From Tricholomella constricta (Eukaryota; Basidiomycota; Agaricomycetes; Agaricales; Lyophyllaceae), in contig JAACJP010000027.1 of NCBI GenBank assembly GCA_013368375.1, positions 1-64,000 on the forward strand: DNA of 64,000 nucleotides, given 5' to 3'. The notes under the pieces were generated by a model. It was not told the DNA's origin and did not search any database. It was given only the letters and a program-made list of their open reading frames with translations. This document shows positions 37,047 to 48,172 of the stretch, piece after piece. Both the position numbers and the translations under genes were made by a program. Within the stretch, counting starts at the first letter, position 1. Each line of letters opens with the position of its first letter.

Positions 37047-38350
37047 AGCAGAACATGTTTCCGAACCTTAACCGAAACACAAGCAGAAACGTTCCCAACC
37101 CAAAACTCTAACCGAGGCACCCGAAGCTCTAACCCAAACCTCTAACAGGTCGCCGGGTATGCCACTCGCTGGGTACGCCATGTGTCACATATGCCAGTCG
37201 CCTCCCACGCACCACGTTCAGTCGCAGGTCATGTTCCACGTAGCCGTACATTTTTTCTCTTGAGCTTCAAAGGAATGCCAACCGTTGCGATCAGCACACG
37301 CATGCACAACAACGTCCATGCAAGCAAACTTACCGTCAGGATCACAATAAAACAAGTACGCACCACAGAGCTCAACTTCAATGGCTTTCACCCGTCACTC
37401 GTCAGTTATTGTGTTGCTAGAACGTATCACTCAGATGTCTCCCCAAAACGTCTCATCAAAGCATGCCACTAGTCGTACGTAGCTGGTGTGCATCATTGCG
37501 ATCAGCGCACGTGTGCCCAACAATGTCCACCCAGGCCCGCAAGCAAACTAACCGTCCATTGGAATCACAACAAAAGAAGTATGCACCTCCTTGACCTGTC
37601 GCTCATCGGCTACGTCAATTGCAGTGAAAGTCGTTGTTGCGTATGCCTAAAGATATCACTACACCCTCCCTCGCTCTCGCTAGAACATATCGCTCAAACG
37701 ACACCTCATCGAAACGTGCCACTAGTCATACATAATTTATTGTCCTTGCTGAGAATACTAGCTTGTACGCAAAGCAGACTGCCCGTCAGATTCTACATTG
37801 CCTCGCTCGCATTGGATTTGTGTTTGATTTGACTTTGCCTCACTGGCGTTGGATTTGCGTCGTTAGGAACATCATAAAAATGTCCCGCTAGTGGTACGTA
37901 ATTTATTGTACTTGCTGAGAATACTGGCGTTCACACAAATTGCCCGTGTTGCACATCAGATTCTACGTCGCCTCGCTGGCGTTGGATTTGCGTTGTCAGG
38001 AACAATCGTGTGCAGTGTGTTTGATTTGACTTGCATCTCGCTGCAAGCAAACTTCCGTACGTAGTTAGTCCGATCTATTATACTGCCGCTAGTCATGCAT
38101 AGCTAGTTTGATCTATTATACTCGCTCAGAATACTGGCTAGTCTATTGAACAAACAGACCACACGTCAGATTTTACATTGCCTCGCTGGAATTTGGTTTG
38201 ATTTGCATTTGTTTGGACATGTATGCATGGCACCCTCAGTGAGGGTGCGCCTATGCCCGCAAGAAAACCAACCGTCCATCAGGATTACAACAAAAGGAGT
38301 ACACACCTCCTTGACCTGTCGCTCATTGGCTACGTCGATTGCAGTGAGCT
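37047..38350. repeat. Diverged single unit of the 1.49 kb satellite
   Basis: Follows the unit order of the left array (AGAACATGTTTCCGAACC, GTCGCCGGGTATGCC, GCTTCAAAGGAATGCCAACC, GCCACTAGTCGTACG, TACGTAATTTATTGTACTTG, CCGATCTATTATACTGCCGC and the palindrome at 38,229). It has point changes throughout, a deletion near 37,230 and about 150 bp of extra related sequence near 37,460-37,560. It lies in the same orientation as the array and is followed by the same palindrome cluster and GC-rich repeat. Confidence 0.92.
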
Positions 38351-38620
38351 GAGAATACTATGGTGTGCATGGCACCCTCAGTGAGGGTGCTCTCATGCCC
38401 ACGATTTGCATTTGATTTGGACATGTGTGCACGGCACCCTCAGTGAGGGTGCACCTATGCCCGCAATTTGGACATGTTACCAAACATGCAGAGAACATTA
38501 GATGGAATGACGTGCATGGCACCCTCAGTGAGGGTGCTCTCATGCCCTCAATTTGGACATGTTCCCAAACTGAAGAAAATGGTAGATGGAACAACATGCA
38601 TGGCACCCTCACTGGCGCCC
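38229..38620. repeat. Second palindrome cluster (four full copies, one partial)
   Basis: Copies at 38229-38248, 38371-38390, 38433-38452 and 38518-38537, all with G centre, and a truncated copy at 38602-38618 (GGCACCCTCACTGGCGCC). Spacers carry the same CAATTTGGACATG / CAGAGAACATTAGATGGAA motif as in the 14.5-15.0 kb cluster. Confidence 0.95.
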
Positions 38621-38639
38621 ATGCCCGCAAGCGGATCGC

Positions 38640-39110
38640 ATTCACAAAGCATAGGCTCAGGGCACAGGCTTGGTGGGGGCTTCGGGCATGGGCTCAATGC
38701 TGCGGGGCTTCGGGCTTTGAGCACGTGATCGCGGCTTCGGGCTTTGGGCAGGGCTTCGGGCTTTGGACACAGGCTCGGGGCTTCGGGCTCGGCCGCTCCA
38801 CTGCAACAGCAGCACCAGATCTCTGCGAGATTTTTGTCTATCTGAATGAAGGCACAACTCACTTCAGACTGTATATATGTTCTCCATTGTCTCCATAATG
38901 CTTCCCACAATCTTTACAGAAGGACTGTGCATTATTCAGTTGTTGTCAGATTCTCTCTCATTTACATTCAAAGTTAAACCTTGAAGAACCGGAATTTTTC
39001 CTGCACCCCTTCAAGTCCCCCTCATCTGCAGTTCTTGCAGCCTGGTGACCTTCCCTTGCAGGGACTGCAGAAGGCTTTAATATGCCAGGCCCTTACCAGC
39101 AGTCCTTGCG
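38640..39110. repeat. GC-rich simple repeat plus flank, paralogous to 15,075-15,640
   Basis: GGCTTCGGGC/GGCTTGG reiteration (38,660-38,795), then TCCACTGCAACAGCAGCAC, CTCTGCGAGATTTTTGTC, GACTGTATATATG, AGTTAAA, CTTGAAGAACCGGAATTTT and GCAGAAGGCTTTAATATGCC, in the same order as to the right of the first cluster. This completes a composite of satellite unit, palindromes, simple repeat and flank present twice in the window. Confidence 0.85.
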
Positions 39111-39353
39111 ACTCACGTTCGCCCGAACCATCTCTCCCAACACCCCATTCCTCCACCTTCATCTCCAACAGCCCCGCCCTCTCCCTCTCCTTCACCGTTA
39201 GCTGCACAAGCACAGGCACGATCTCCACAACCCGCTCACACCGTCCCTGCACCGTCTCCACCAGCCCCGGCACCAGCCCCAGCGCCAACCCCGGCTCAAA
39301 CCCCTGTCCCTTGAGATCCCGCCGTTGAACTTTGCACGAATAAATCGAGTACA

Positions 39354-40155
39354 TCAACGGTCAGTTGCCCGCCGAGTATGCTGATCGTACCTTATCAGCT
39401 TGAGATCAATTACTTCCGACAGGCCCTCAAAGAAACCCTCGCTTTGAAGCTTGGTCTGTTTCATCAGGCGGTAACACGACATAAACAGTATGTACTGCGC
39501 CAATTTTCTCGCGTCACGGCGATGTGCTTCGAGCGATGCAAGATCGTCGAGAATCCCAGCCACTAGCATTGACAATCAGACTTTGGAATGAGCAAAACAC
39601 AAAGTGAGAGAGGACCATAGCAAGGACCAATCCAGCGAACACCACGAATGCCCTCGTACATCGCATGTCCAAGTAGGTATACGGCCAATGAAGCAATACC
39701 AATTGAGACTGTGGCCTGGTAAGAGCAGTCGCCCTAAGCTGCGAACGAAGGCAAAGGACAACAACGAAGACGTACTTTCCATTGCGTAGGCGTGTGAGTT
39801 TCGATACAGCTTCTTTGTCTCGTTCGCGAGCCATAGCACACGGTCGCTGTCAAAGACCTCCTTACATAGTGATGTGAAAAATTCCTGGAAGATGCCGCAG
39901 CCGCCGTCATTACTGACCTCTGCCATAAACCCTAAGCAATAATCAGCAACTTATAGACGTGATGGAAAGGAAAACGGTAAGAAGATGACAGGAATGGAGA
40001 TAACGGGGGATGAGTGAAAAGAGCAGAAGAAAGGAGCTCACTTGTCCATGCCGAACTGGTCAACATGCACAATCTCAATCGGCGCCTTTGAGTTCGCCTC
40101 TGCGAGCCTGTCGAACCCATCCTGCGCGACATTCCCCAGCGCACCTGTACTCCCG
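39354..40155 (-). pseudogene. HECT-type E3 ubiquitin ligase fragment
   Basis: On the minus strand, 40,150-40,042 encodes NVAQDGFDRLAEANSKAP and IEIVHVDQFGMDK. After a 110 bp intron comes EVSNDGGCGIFQEFFTSLC and KEVFDSDRVLWLA (39,931-39,776). A second intron keeps phase into HSLNWYCFIGR (39,715-39,682). Frameshifted pieces LGHAMYEGI and ILDDLASLE follow, and after a ~40-residue deletion QYILFMSCYRLMKQ and SEGFFEGLSEVID (39,500-39,390). The order matches the HECT domain of the HUL5/UBE3-like group. At least two frameshifts are present, and the C-lobe with the catalytic cysteine is missing. The upstream end is fused directly, out of frame, to a histidine kinase fragment. Confidence 0.85.
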
Positions 40156-40700
40156 CGATGACATCAAAAGGCTTGATCTGTATCACCCGTCCCTTGAACG
40201 CATCCACCGCTGCACTCCCGTTCTTCGCAGTGTGCCCGTACCTTTTGAGAACATTGATAGCGAGCTTCTGTTCCACGAGGTTGTCGCGGACGAGAGTCTT
40301 GAGGACGCCAAAGACGGTTTAGCGGAGCAAGTAGGAGATCGCTTCCATCGTCATGCGTCCGGCGACTGCAGAACCGGGGCGTCAGACGGCTGAGGGCTGA
40401 GGGAGAAGGAGACGACCACCACATGCACTTTTCAGGATATATATCCAAGATGTTGTCGGTGATGAGCAGCAGCGAAGGGGCAAAGCTGTGGACGAGCAGC
40501 AAGCTCTCGCGCTGGTACCGGTTCAAGTCGCTGTCAAGCGTAAGGTCCATCATCCCAATGATGCCATTCATCGGCACCTATGGTCCAAGATCAATCTCTC
40601 CCGTATAGAAGACGATAAGAAAAAAAGAAATGCACCTGATCTCATGGGACATGTTCGCCCAAAAACTCGAACTTGCTGTGTATGGCAGAATGGAGCCAAA
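40156..40700 (-). pseudogene. Hybrid histidine kinase fragment lacking its ATPase domain
   Basis: Minus strand 40,665-40,635 encodes FWANMSHEIR, including the phospho-accepting His (codon 40,646-40,644). A 55-60 bp intron precedes [28 protein letters not shown] and [11 protein letters not shown] (40,577-40,440). After a frameshift, [26 protein letters not shown] leads straight into the start of a receiver domain ([32 protein letters not shown]; to about 40,160). The HisKA dimerisation region is therefore joined to the receiver, with the whole HATPase domain deleted. The receiver stops just before its phospho-accepting Asp. It resembles the group III (Nik1-like) kinases that sense osmotic stress. 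An in-frame TAA and the junction frame change show it is dead. Confidence 0.85.
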
Positions 40701-41969
40701 GAGGAAGTATTGCATGACGAGGAGCTTGCTTAGGACTTCAACGAGAGATCGCGCGAAGAGCGATGGATGAGATCAGATGATACGATGGCGTACCGCTAAG
40801 ATGTGGTCGAGCATGGGTGAGTGCCGCCGTGGCAATGCAGTCTTGATCTGAAGAGGAGCTGTTGGAAACAAATGACTCATCGTCTGTGGGTTGGAGCAGG
40901 CGTAGACGCACCGAGTTACTTTAATTTTAATACAGGCAAAGTAGATATAGTGCTTGAGATACTCGTCCTCGACATCCGCGTCGTGGATAGCCTTAGGCCT
41001 GATGTATACGTCCTTACGTCCTGAAAGGGCGTCACATGCAAAAACCGAAGCAATTTTTTAACGAAACATACCCGTTAGCTGCGCCGTCCCATACAGAGCG
41101 GCAAGAAATGATAATCGTTGAGCCCCCACACGCCGTGCGACCTCACAGATTCCAACCACTACGTCGACTGCAAGATCCGCATGACCTCGATGTTGCCTAG
41201 AGCACTAGACTTTAGAGCAATACACCGTCCCACGTATTTCCAAAGCACCCTGATAACGAGCGCCTTGTGATTGCCCTCCGTCGTCACCCCCAATCGTTCG
41301 AGGCAGATCCTGGAACACACACATGAGCACAAAAACAAAAGACGGAGAGCACCAGATCGAAAGAACGAGCAGACAGCACAGGAGATTGAGCTCCATGCCG
41401 CTCCCATAATCGATGCGCGTGCAACTGCCCCACGCCTCGTCAAAGTACGCGCACACCCCCTCCAATGGCCTCTGCCGGCACGTGGGGGAGCACAACATGC
41501 AAGGACGGCGATACCTCCCCGTCAAACCGAAGATTATCAGTCCAAGCACCAACCCCATCAGAAGCAAGCATGGTAGGGGATGTACGTACCTCGGAGACCT
41601 TCGAATAGAATGTCATATAAACGCGGGTTTGGAGGCATCTCCCGGCAGCGTGTCGATCGCGATCTGCTCAACTGGACGAGTACCCTTACCAGGGTTTTCA
41701 CGCCCTGCGTTCGATTGGGTGCTGGCGTACAGGCGATTCGGTGCACTCCTCAGTCAGCTTCAATCTGACGATGGCACTGTTCTGAGTGTTCAGCGACGCT
41801 TGATTGCCCTCATTAGGTAATCAACCCCGATCGTCCATCTCGCACCCGAGGTGCGTTCGACATTCTGTTTACAGCCAACGAATGCCTAGGCATTGCCTTA
41901 TCTCACCATACGGCCTCTTCAATCAGCGTCGCTCAATTATGATGCATCTGATGCCTGGAACGCCTCCAG
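40701..41969. other. No recognised gene
   Basis: Continuing on the minus strand there are exon-like runs (RPKAIHDADVEDEYLKHYI near 41,000-40,950; TRCREMPPNPRLYDILFEGL ending at a GTACGT near 41,590) that I cannot assign. They could be further pieces of broken genes in the same orientation as the histidine kinase and HECT relics. Confidence 0.35.
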
Positions 41970-42870
41970 AATACAAGGTGAGTGCGACGCCTTCTTTAAT
42001 TTCGTCTCACCGACACCAAGTAATCTTATCACAGAGCTGCAACCGCACAGCCTCCTCACTGAGTCTCTTTTGCCTTCAATGTTCCCTGACTGCGCCAAGC
42101 ACCCTTCAAGCACTACCACGATGGCGACTGGTGGACCGATAAGTTAGTAGTGGGATTTGGAGGTGCGGGGTAGACTGTCCTCGGTGTGTTATCTGTTCTC
42201 TCTTGTGCACTTGCTTCTACATTCATTCTATGTATCAAGATCAAGGTCTCGTAGCTCTACCGCCTTTGATATAGCAAGTACGCAACGCAATACGTCGTAG
42301 GTGTGGTTCCCTCTATTCCTTTCGTTCTATTCGCCTTTATCTCACTCATCGAACAGATACAGCTCGTCCTCGAACGCTTTTCGACATGATGACGGACTTC
42401 CATTTGTTTTAACTTCTGTTTGTCTCTTTGCATCGCCGCCGCTCCCTTGAACATGCAAGGTGAGCTCGATTCTTCTTCATTCACGATAGACACCAACACC
42501 ACGGCCTTTCCTTCATCACACAGTCGATCCAGCCCCATCTTACGGACTTCGACTCCACACAGACCTTTACCGACACATTCGACACGAAGGCGGTACGTCT
42601 GTCTAATTTGATGTAAGTTCCCTTTCCGCCTCTCTCGAAAACACAAGGTGAGCGATCAAGTGTCGTTTTCTTACACGATTGACCGACACCATGCGCCTGG
42701 CCACATAGCCGCACACTCATCGCAAAGTGTTTGTCGCCTCAGCCTTGAGCTACTTCTCTAGCCGCCCACACTGAACACCGCCAAAGCTCAAGGTGAGCGA
42801 TCCGATGGCTTTTCAATTGACTTTCGCGACATTAACAATCCCTCGTCGCACAGCCGCATGCTCACCGTAC
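41970..42870 (+). repeat. Four diverged copies of an exon-intron-like module
   Basis: The string CAAGGTGAG recurs at about 41,975, 42,458, 42,647 and 42,791. After about 60-80 bases each is followed by TC(A)CACAG or CATAGCCGCACA and a Ser/Pro-coding stretch. Spacing of the last three is about 190 and 145 bp. Each copy looks like the end of an exon, a short intron and the start of the next exon. This could be a decayed gene with internally repeated exons. Related CAAGGTAAGTG sites occur at 26,801, 32,721 and 34,172. Confidence 0.4.
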
Positions 42871-44189
42871 ATTATATATCACGCCTCGCGCTCTCGCTCT
42901 AAACGTACACGGAGATTTTGAGGGGAGAAGGGCATGGTAGCGGTACTTGAGGGCGCTTTTTTACCATAGGACGTGCAACATACAGGGTTCAAATGTGCGT
43001 TGTACAGGCTTACGTTGGACTGACGCTAAGTACAACATCGTCCACCACAACACACAGCTGCCACGCTTATGCCCAACGTCACCGGCACAGAAACCTACGA
43101 CGCACGCCGCGGAGATAAAAGGGGCGGAGAGAGCACCACACAAAGACAAGTTTTGCACAGCTTGTTGTGAGTTAAATTAAAGTCGATTTTTCATGTGCTG
43201 CTCACCATCGGGATATCTAGTATATCGTGGCTGCTCGATCAATGTGGACGGCGGCGTGGACAGCACTTAGACGGTGGCATCTGCTCCCTATGTGCGAACC
43301 CCAATCCCTGCTCTTGTCATTTCTGAGGCCGTCAGTTACACCACCACGTCCAAGACTAAGCTTACCTTCGACGACCTCAAGGATAGTGATACACATTTTC
43401 TGTCCTCAACGCCTTCGCGCTTTTAAGTCCAGTTAGCCTACGCCCACCTACTTATACATCAATAAAGTCACGAGCACCAGCATCTAGATTGGCGCCGCAT
43501 CAACATCACTTACAGCCCAGGGTCAAGAAGCCCGGACACTGTTCTGGCACTTACAATTTAAAGCCGTCACTGTTGTTGATGAGTTTTGGCGATATTCTCA
43601 CCCATACGCTGACTGATACAATTCTCGCGAAAACAGCCACCAGCTGTGCGCCATACTCGACCACGGGCACGCGATTCTAGCAGATAAGGAAGAGTTTGCT
43701 CATGGAGGTAACCTTTTCATTTGTTACTTCGTCTTGCTGTCCCTATTGATTATTGGATTCAGTTTCCCAAATGTATTTAGTGTCTGTATCATTAATTACT
43801 CGAACATGACCATGGAATTTCTCTCGCTCACTCGCGGCGCCCTAAACCCCTTCCGGGACCCACAGTTACCATCGAATGTATCGTCGGCTTCACTTCCCTT
43901 GGATTGACCATCGGATTGCAGCGCCTGCGCCGCCAACGGTAAGCAACTCTATTATTGAGAACAACGATACTGTCGCTCTCCGGCATCGCAGGCAACCTCG
44001 ACACTGTCGAGGTCCATTCTGGCGGCTCTACCAAATTCTGGAGGCTCTCTCAATGTCGACGTCAGCGCTTTGTGAACATGCAACCTCATCGCGTCCTCAT
44101 ACTATTGACCCTTTACACTCATAAAAGTACCTCCAGGCATCCGACAAGCGCTCATGACACCGCGCCACGACATCCGAATCCCCCAACCC
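42871..44189. other. Exon-like debris, no gene named
   Basis: On the plus strand, 43,488-43,690 after a possible acceptor (CATCTAG) reads GAASTSLTAQGQEARTLFWH and AVTVVDEFWRYSHPYAD before a TGA; beyond the stop the frame continues. 43,860-43,940 reads TVTIECIVGFTSLGLTIGLQ before a GTAAGC donor. Both look like once-coding sequence, the second being a membrane-like helix. I do not recognise the family. Confidence 0.35.
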
Positions 44190-46590
44190 GTCCTTTAAGC
44201 ACCTCGATCAGGACATCGTTCTGTATATTCTCCCCATAGACGTCGAGCGAGCTGCGCACAGCCTGAGGCTGGCGACCCTAATTCAAACAGTTATCCAAGC
44301 GTAAAAGAGATCGCAGCGTGAGACGTACATTGACGGTGTGGTACTCGCCAGTGATGAAGGTGATCGGCCCAACTTTGCCTTCCACTAGCGAATGGAAACG
44401 ATGGTAGTCCTGGGCGCAAGCCTAAAGATCGCGAGCGCGTCGCCAACATAGCGGTCAGACTGCTTTTTGTAGGCTTCGCCGAGGAGGCGCTGCAGTGACC
44501 TCGCGGCTTTATCCAGAGCCGTGTCGCCTCGTCAACCGTCGCAAACATCATAAGATGACAGTCGGCGGCGCTGACGAGGCGGTACGAGTAGTCGGGCTTC
44601 TCGATGGGTCGAGCGGAGGGCCTGAGTTGAGTTTGTTGTAACTCCAAGCGTCACCAAGATTTCATCGAACTCGACTGACTCGGGAGCTCGTCACCAGTCG
44701 AAGAACTCGTTGAACGTTTCTGCAGAGATTGTTTCAGAGTGAGTATGTGCGGACAAAGATAAATCACGTACTAAAGGAGTGGAGTGGGTCCAAAATATCG
44801 TCGTCGGATATCCGATACTGAATTCGTAATCGCTCTCCATGACCAATCCAACAAAAGCCTGCTCAGCTAGGTTAAAAGAGATGGGGGCTGGGTTCCCAGA
44901 ATCTCTTGTAGAGAGCAAGGACCGCCTTATCCTTAGCCTGCAATCGAAGCACAAAAAGCGGAATACCAACCCTTTAAATGGGGCGCCCGAAACTGGCGGC
45001 GATAGCGAGGTGAGTGAGGAGAACAAGAAGCGATTGTTCCATGGGCTTGCCTTGAAGGACAGAGATTACAGCCTGAAGTGTCTGACGACGTGTTTTAAGC
45101 TGAGTTGGGAGACTTAGTTTTGGGTAGAAAGCGGCCTGGACCAGCAGACGAGCCTGGGTCACCTAAGCGTCAGCGTCGAAATCGTTCCTCTGACTCCCTA
45201 GAGAATTCGAAGCCCCAGCCCTGAACGATAAAGGCGGGGATGTCGAGTGCAGACTGGGGCGACCCATAGTTGATGCCCTACTTGATGGACAGTGTCTTGA
45301 GCAGACGGCGAGCTATACAGACCATAAGGTCAGCGATGTCCACAAGCGAGCCAGATACCGACGTACCACGGCCTTCTTCCATCCGACTCATTGCACCTGA
45401 GAACGACAAGACATCAGGGCAAAGTCAGGAAAAGCAACAGCAACGCACCTTGTACAATAAGCAAATCTCGAGCATAACATACACCTGCATCTTCTGCTTC
45501 AGCTGGCTCGACATCCGACTCTGCACGATAATGTTGGCCGACTTCTGCATCTCTCCACCATCAGCAGAGGATTTTCCAAGCCCACGAAAACGAAAATCGA
45601 CTCACCACGCCCAGTCGATAATCCCAACTGGAGGCTTTGGTGACGACCTTGGTATACGACTCCCTCTGCGCCTGGATCGCCGCCACGAAATTGGATGCGA
45701 TCGACCTTGTTGCAGTCCTGGCACGCACACACCGCAAGATGCGTCACGATATCCACCTCGGCCTTATCGTTCATCCTCCTTGCCCACATCCACCCTCTGC
45801 TTCTCCTCATCTGGCCGGCCCAGCTCCGCCTCTTCGAACATCACGTTGTTCGTGTATGGCCGCTTCCCAGGCTTTGATGGTGTCGCGCGTGAGCGTGGAG
45901 CTGAGGGAGTCGAGCATCGAGGTAAGCTCAAGGTGCGAAATTATCTGGGTGTTGTCCGTGTAGTATTGCTTGAGGTACTGGCGCCTGAAGCGCTGGCGGA
46001 GGAGGTCGAGTTGCACTGTTGAGGGCAAGGGCGGAAGGCCGTCAGTTTCGAGCGAGCATGTGTGCGTGCGTTACTCCAGGAAGGCATAGGATAGGGTGGA
46101 GGTGAAAGGCATGAAGGGACATACCGGATGTAGACAAGGGGATTGTGCTTCGACTCCCAGATCGCGCCGCCCCCGGTCCCATCAAGCTTGAGTTTGAATT
46201 TCACCATATTGTGGTCCTCGCCCTCTTCCTTGTCGTTCGGTGGTGCCTTGGTAGTAATAGAGGCGGAGGAGGTGAGACCGGAGAGACGGCGGGAGAGGAA
46301 AATGTGGAAAATGAGTGAGAACGCCCGCGAAGGGCGCGGTGGGAGTCTTGGAACGCTCTTCACACTCGGGCGATGAAGGCCGCACGGTCAGCAGTGGCGA
46401 CTGGGATTTGATCGTGTTTGAGGGCGGGGTATAGATATTGAGAAGCGGCATGTATCGGTGCATGTCATCAGGAGTGTCTGCAAAGTCGTCGTCGGAATCG
46501 GAGGCGAGGCCGCCATCGTCTTTAAAGGCGTAACCCGTTGATGCAAGCCGATGCTGCCAACGTCTTCGATCTGCAAGGCTCATCAATTGT
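44190..46590 (-). pseudogene. Phosphatidylserine decarboxylase (PSD2-type), long degenerate copy
   Basis: Minus-strand blocks in the order of fungal PSD2 proenzymes: an acidic linker (46,560-46,350); KFKLKLDGTGGGAIWESKHN and PLVYIR ending at a GTATGT donor (46,210-46,130); the EF-hand-like LRQRFRRQYLKQYYTDNTQI, SHLELTSMLDSL (46,010-45,890); GINYGSPQSALDIPAFI (45,280-45,205); ISDDDILDPLHSF (44,835-44,795); TFNEFF (44,725-44,705); RLVSAADCHLMMFATVDEAT, RLWI (44,590-44,520); LGEAYKKQSDRYVGDALAIF (44,490-44,420); QDYHRFHSLVEGKVGPITFI, TGEYHTVN (44,410-44,340); PQAVRSSLDVYGENIQNDVL (44,265-44,210). Frames change repeatedly. About 370 bp of unrelated sequence sits between the 45.2 and 44.83 kb blocks. 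The C2 start and the C-terminal self-processing motif are missing. The enzyme would make phosphatidylethanolamine; this copy cannot. Confidence 0.88.
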
Positions 46591-46879
46591 CCGTGGTATC
46601 AGGCATTCGAGACGGTTGAACCCATGAGGTCTGACCACGAGCCTCAGACAAGCGTGTATAAGCATAACACGAAAGTACTCACGTATGCTCGTTCCAATTC
46701 GTCTGATAGAGTACTAGAGAAAAAGTCAGACGTCATTTGCACGCTTAGAAAAGTGAAACCCACCTCGAAGATGCCGCCGGAGAGCACTAAAACATCACCA
46801 TGCATGAGCATCACTGTAATCGAGCGTTTGTCTATCGCAGGCAATTTTTTTGACACGTTCCTGCGCCGCGGCGATCATT

Positions 46880-47240
46880 GGAGGTTCAGCATCCATGACT
46901 GGCAGTTCAACGTCCATGGCTGACGTTTCAAGTCCCTCGTTCCCTCGACAGGCTCGTCAATGCCCTGAATGAGCAGATCTGTAACACCGTCCCCGGAGGT
47001 ATCATCACCCATCACTACATCACGATCTCCGACAAAGCTCAAAAGCTGGCCCGCATTCTTCAGCGCACTCATCACCCTCAAACCGACCCCGCTCTCAAGA
47101 TCCCAAAACCCAGCCTTCGGCACGATCGTAATCGCCGCCTCGCAGCAGCAGGATAGCATGTGCCTTGCATTCCAAAGCCGATGCACCCTGTAGAACGAAC
47201 AAACATCCATCCATCGAAACACTGTAAACAACAAAGGAAA
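46880..47240 (-). pseudogene. Unrecognised exon, minus strand
   Basis: A frame of about 110 codons contains AAITIVPKAGFWDLESGVGL, RVMSALKNAGQLLSFVGDRD and GDGVTDLLIQGIDEPVE. It has good amino acid balance and looks like true protein sequence. I do not recognise it. A short piece upstream at 47,400-47,340 (IPLDKPVAAVQSKEEGEGSK) may belong to the same gene. It lies between the PSD2 and TTC39-like relics in the same orientation. Confidence 0.35.
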
Positions 47241-47639
47241 GGACTGCTGCGGTCGTTGTGTATTCGACAGAGCACCCAGGTTTCTACATACTGCGAAGCC
47301 GTTAACATGATTGAGAATATGAAAACAGATAATGTACGCACCTTGGACCCTTCTCCCTCTTCCTTCGATTGCACAGCAGCCACCGGCTTATCCAGCGGAA
47401 TCTTGTCAGAAGCAGGTGTTATCGAGGTCCCGATACTGCATGGCCATGATCGTTGTGTCGTATGCGATGACTTGACGCAGTTGGGAGCGGTGGGAGAGAG
47501 ACGGCCGGTGCCAGCAAGGATGAAGACTATGAGATGGATGAGTGTGGTGTGAGTGTCTTGATTGACAATGCGAGAGAGAGAGAGGAAGTGAGAAATTATG
47601 GGTGAAGGGAGGATGACGCGGCGCAGAAAGACAAAAAGC

Positions 47640-47965
47640 GAGCCTTATGGCATATGGGTACGTACTTCTTCAAAATTCCACTCCAGAACTGTCCCGCACT
47701 CGCAATGCCCACCACCCCTTCACACCCTCCTCCGCTAGCACACACGCAACACAACTCAGCATCCCAATCAGAGGCTCTGGCGCCGTCTCGCTGTCCCAGC
47801 CATTTGTACGCAGAACAGGTCCAGGTCCAGGCCAAAGGCACGGTCACCCGTGTACCCAAAGAGTTCGACGATCATCGCGATCTTGAAAGGCTTGAGGGAG
47901 AGGATGATGTTGTGCCGGCGGCGAGGGAAGTACCCGAGCGAGTCGATGGAGGCTTCTGGGTCTTG
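47640..47965 (-). pseudogene. TTC39/IML2-like protein fragment
   Basis: Minus strand 47,965-47,840 encodes DSLGYFPRRRHNIILSLKPF and KIAMIVELFGYTGDRAFGL. 47,705-47,650 encodes EGVVGIASAGQFWSGILKKY. In the TTC39/IML2 family (outer-membrane or inclusion-clearance tetratricopeptide proteins) a segment of type fnL.lSLlP.k...vve.fGf.GDR..GL is followed about 70 residues later by a ...vd..a..il..nlkky... segment. The agreement is partial, and the sequence between the two blocks is out of frame, so the identity is moderate at best. Confidence 0.42.
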
Positions 47966-48172
47966 GTACTCTGGGGACGGCGGTAGACGCGTGCGCATGT
48001 TGAGACTGCGGCTGAAAGATGCTAAAATTAAAAAGAGGCAGATAGATGTCAATGTATGCTTACTTGAGAGTCATAGAGGCCAATGTCCATCGTTATCCGC
48101 TTCACAGTGCATGCACACGACCCCACAGCCCTGCCCCTCAAGCCCCATGAGCGCCCAAGACGAAATAATCAG

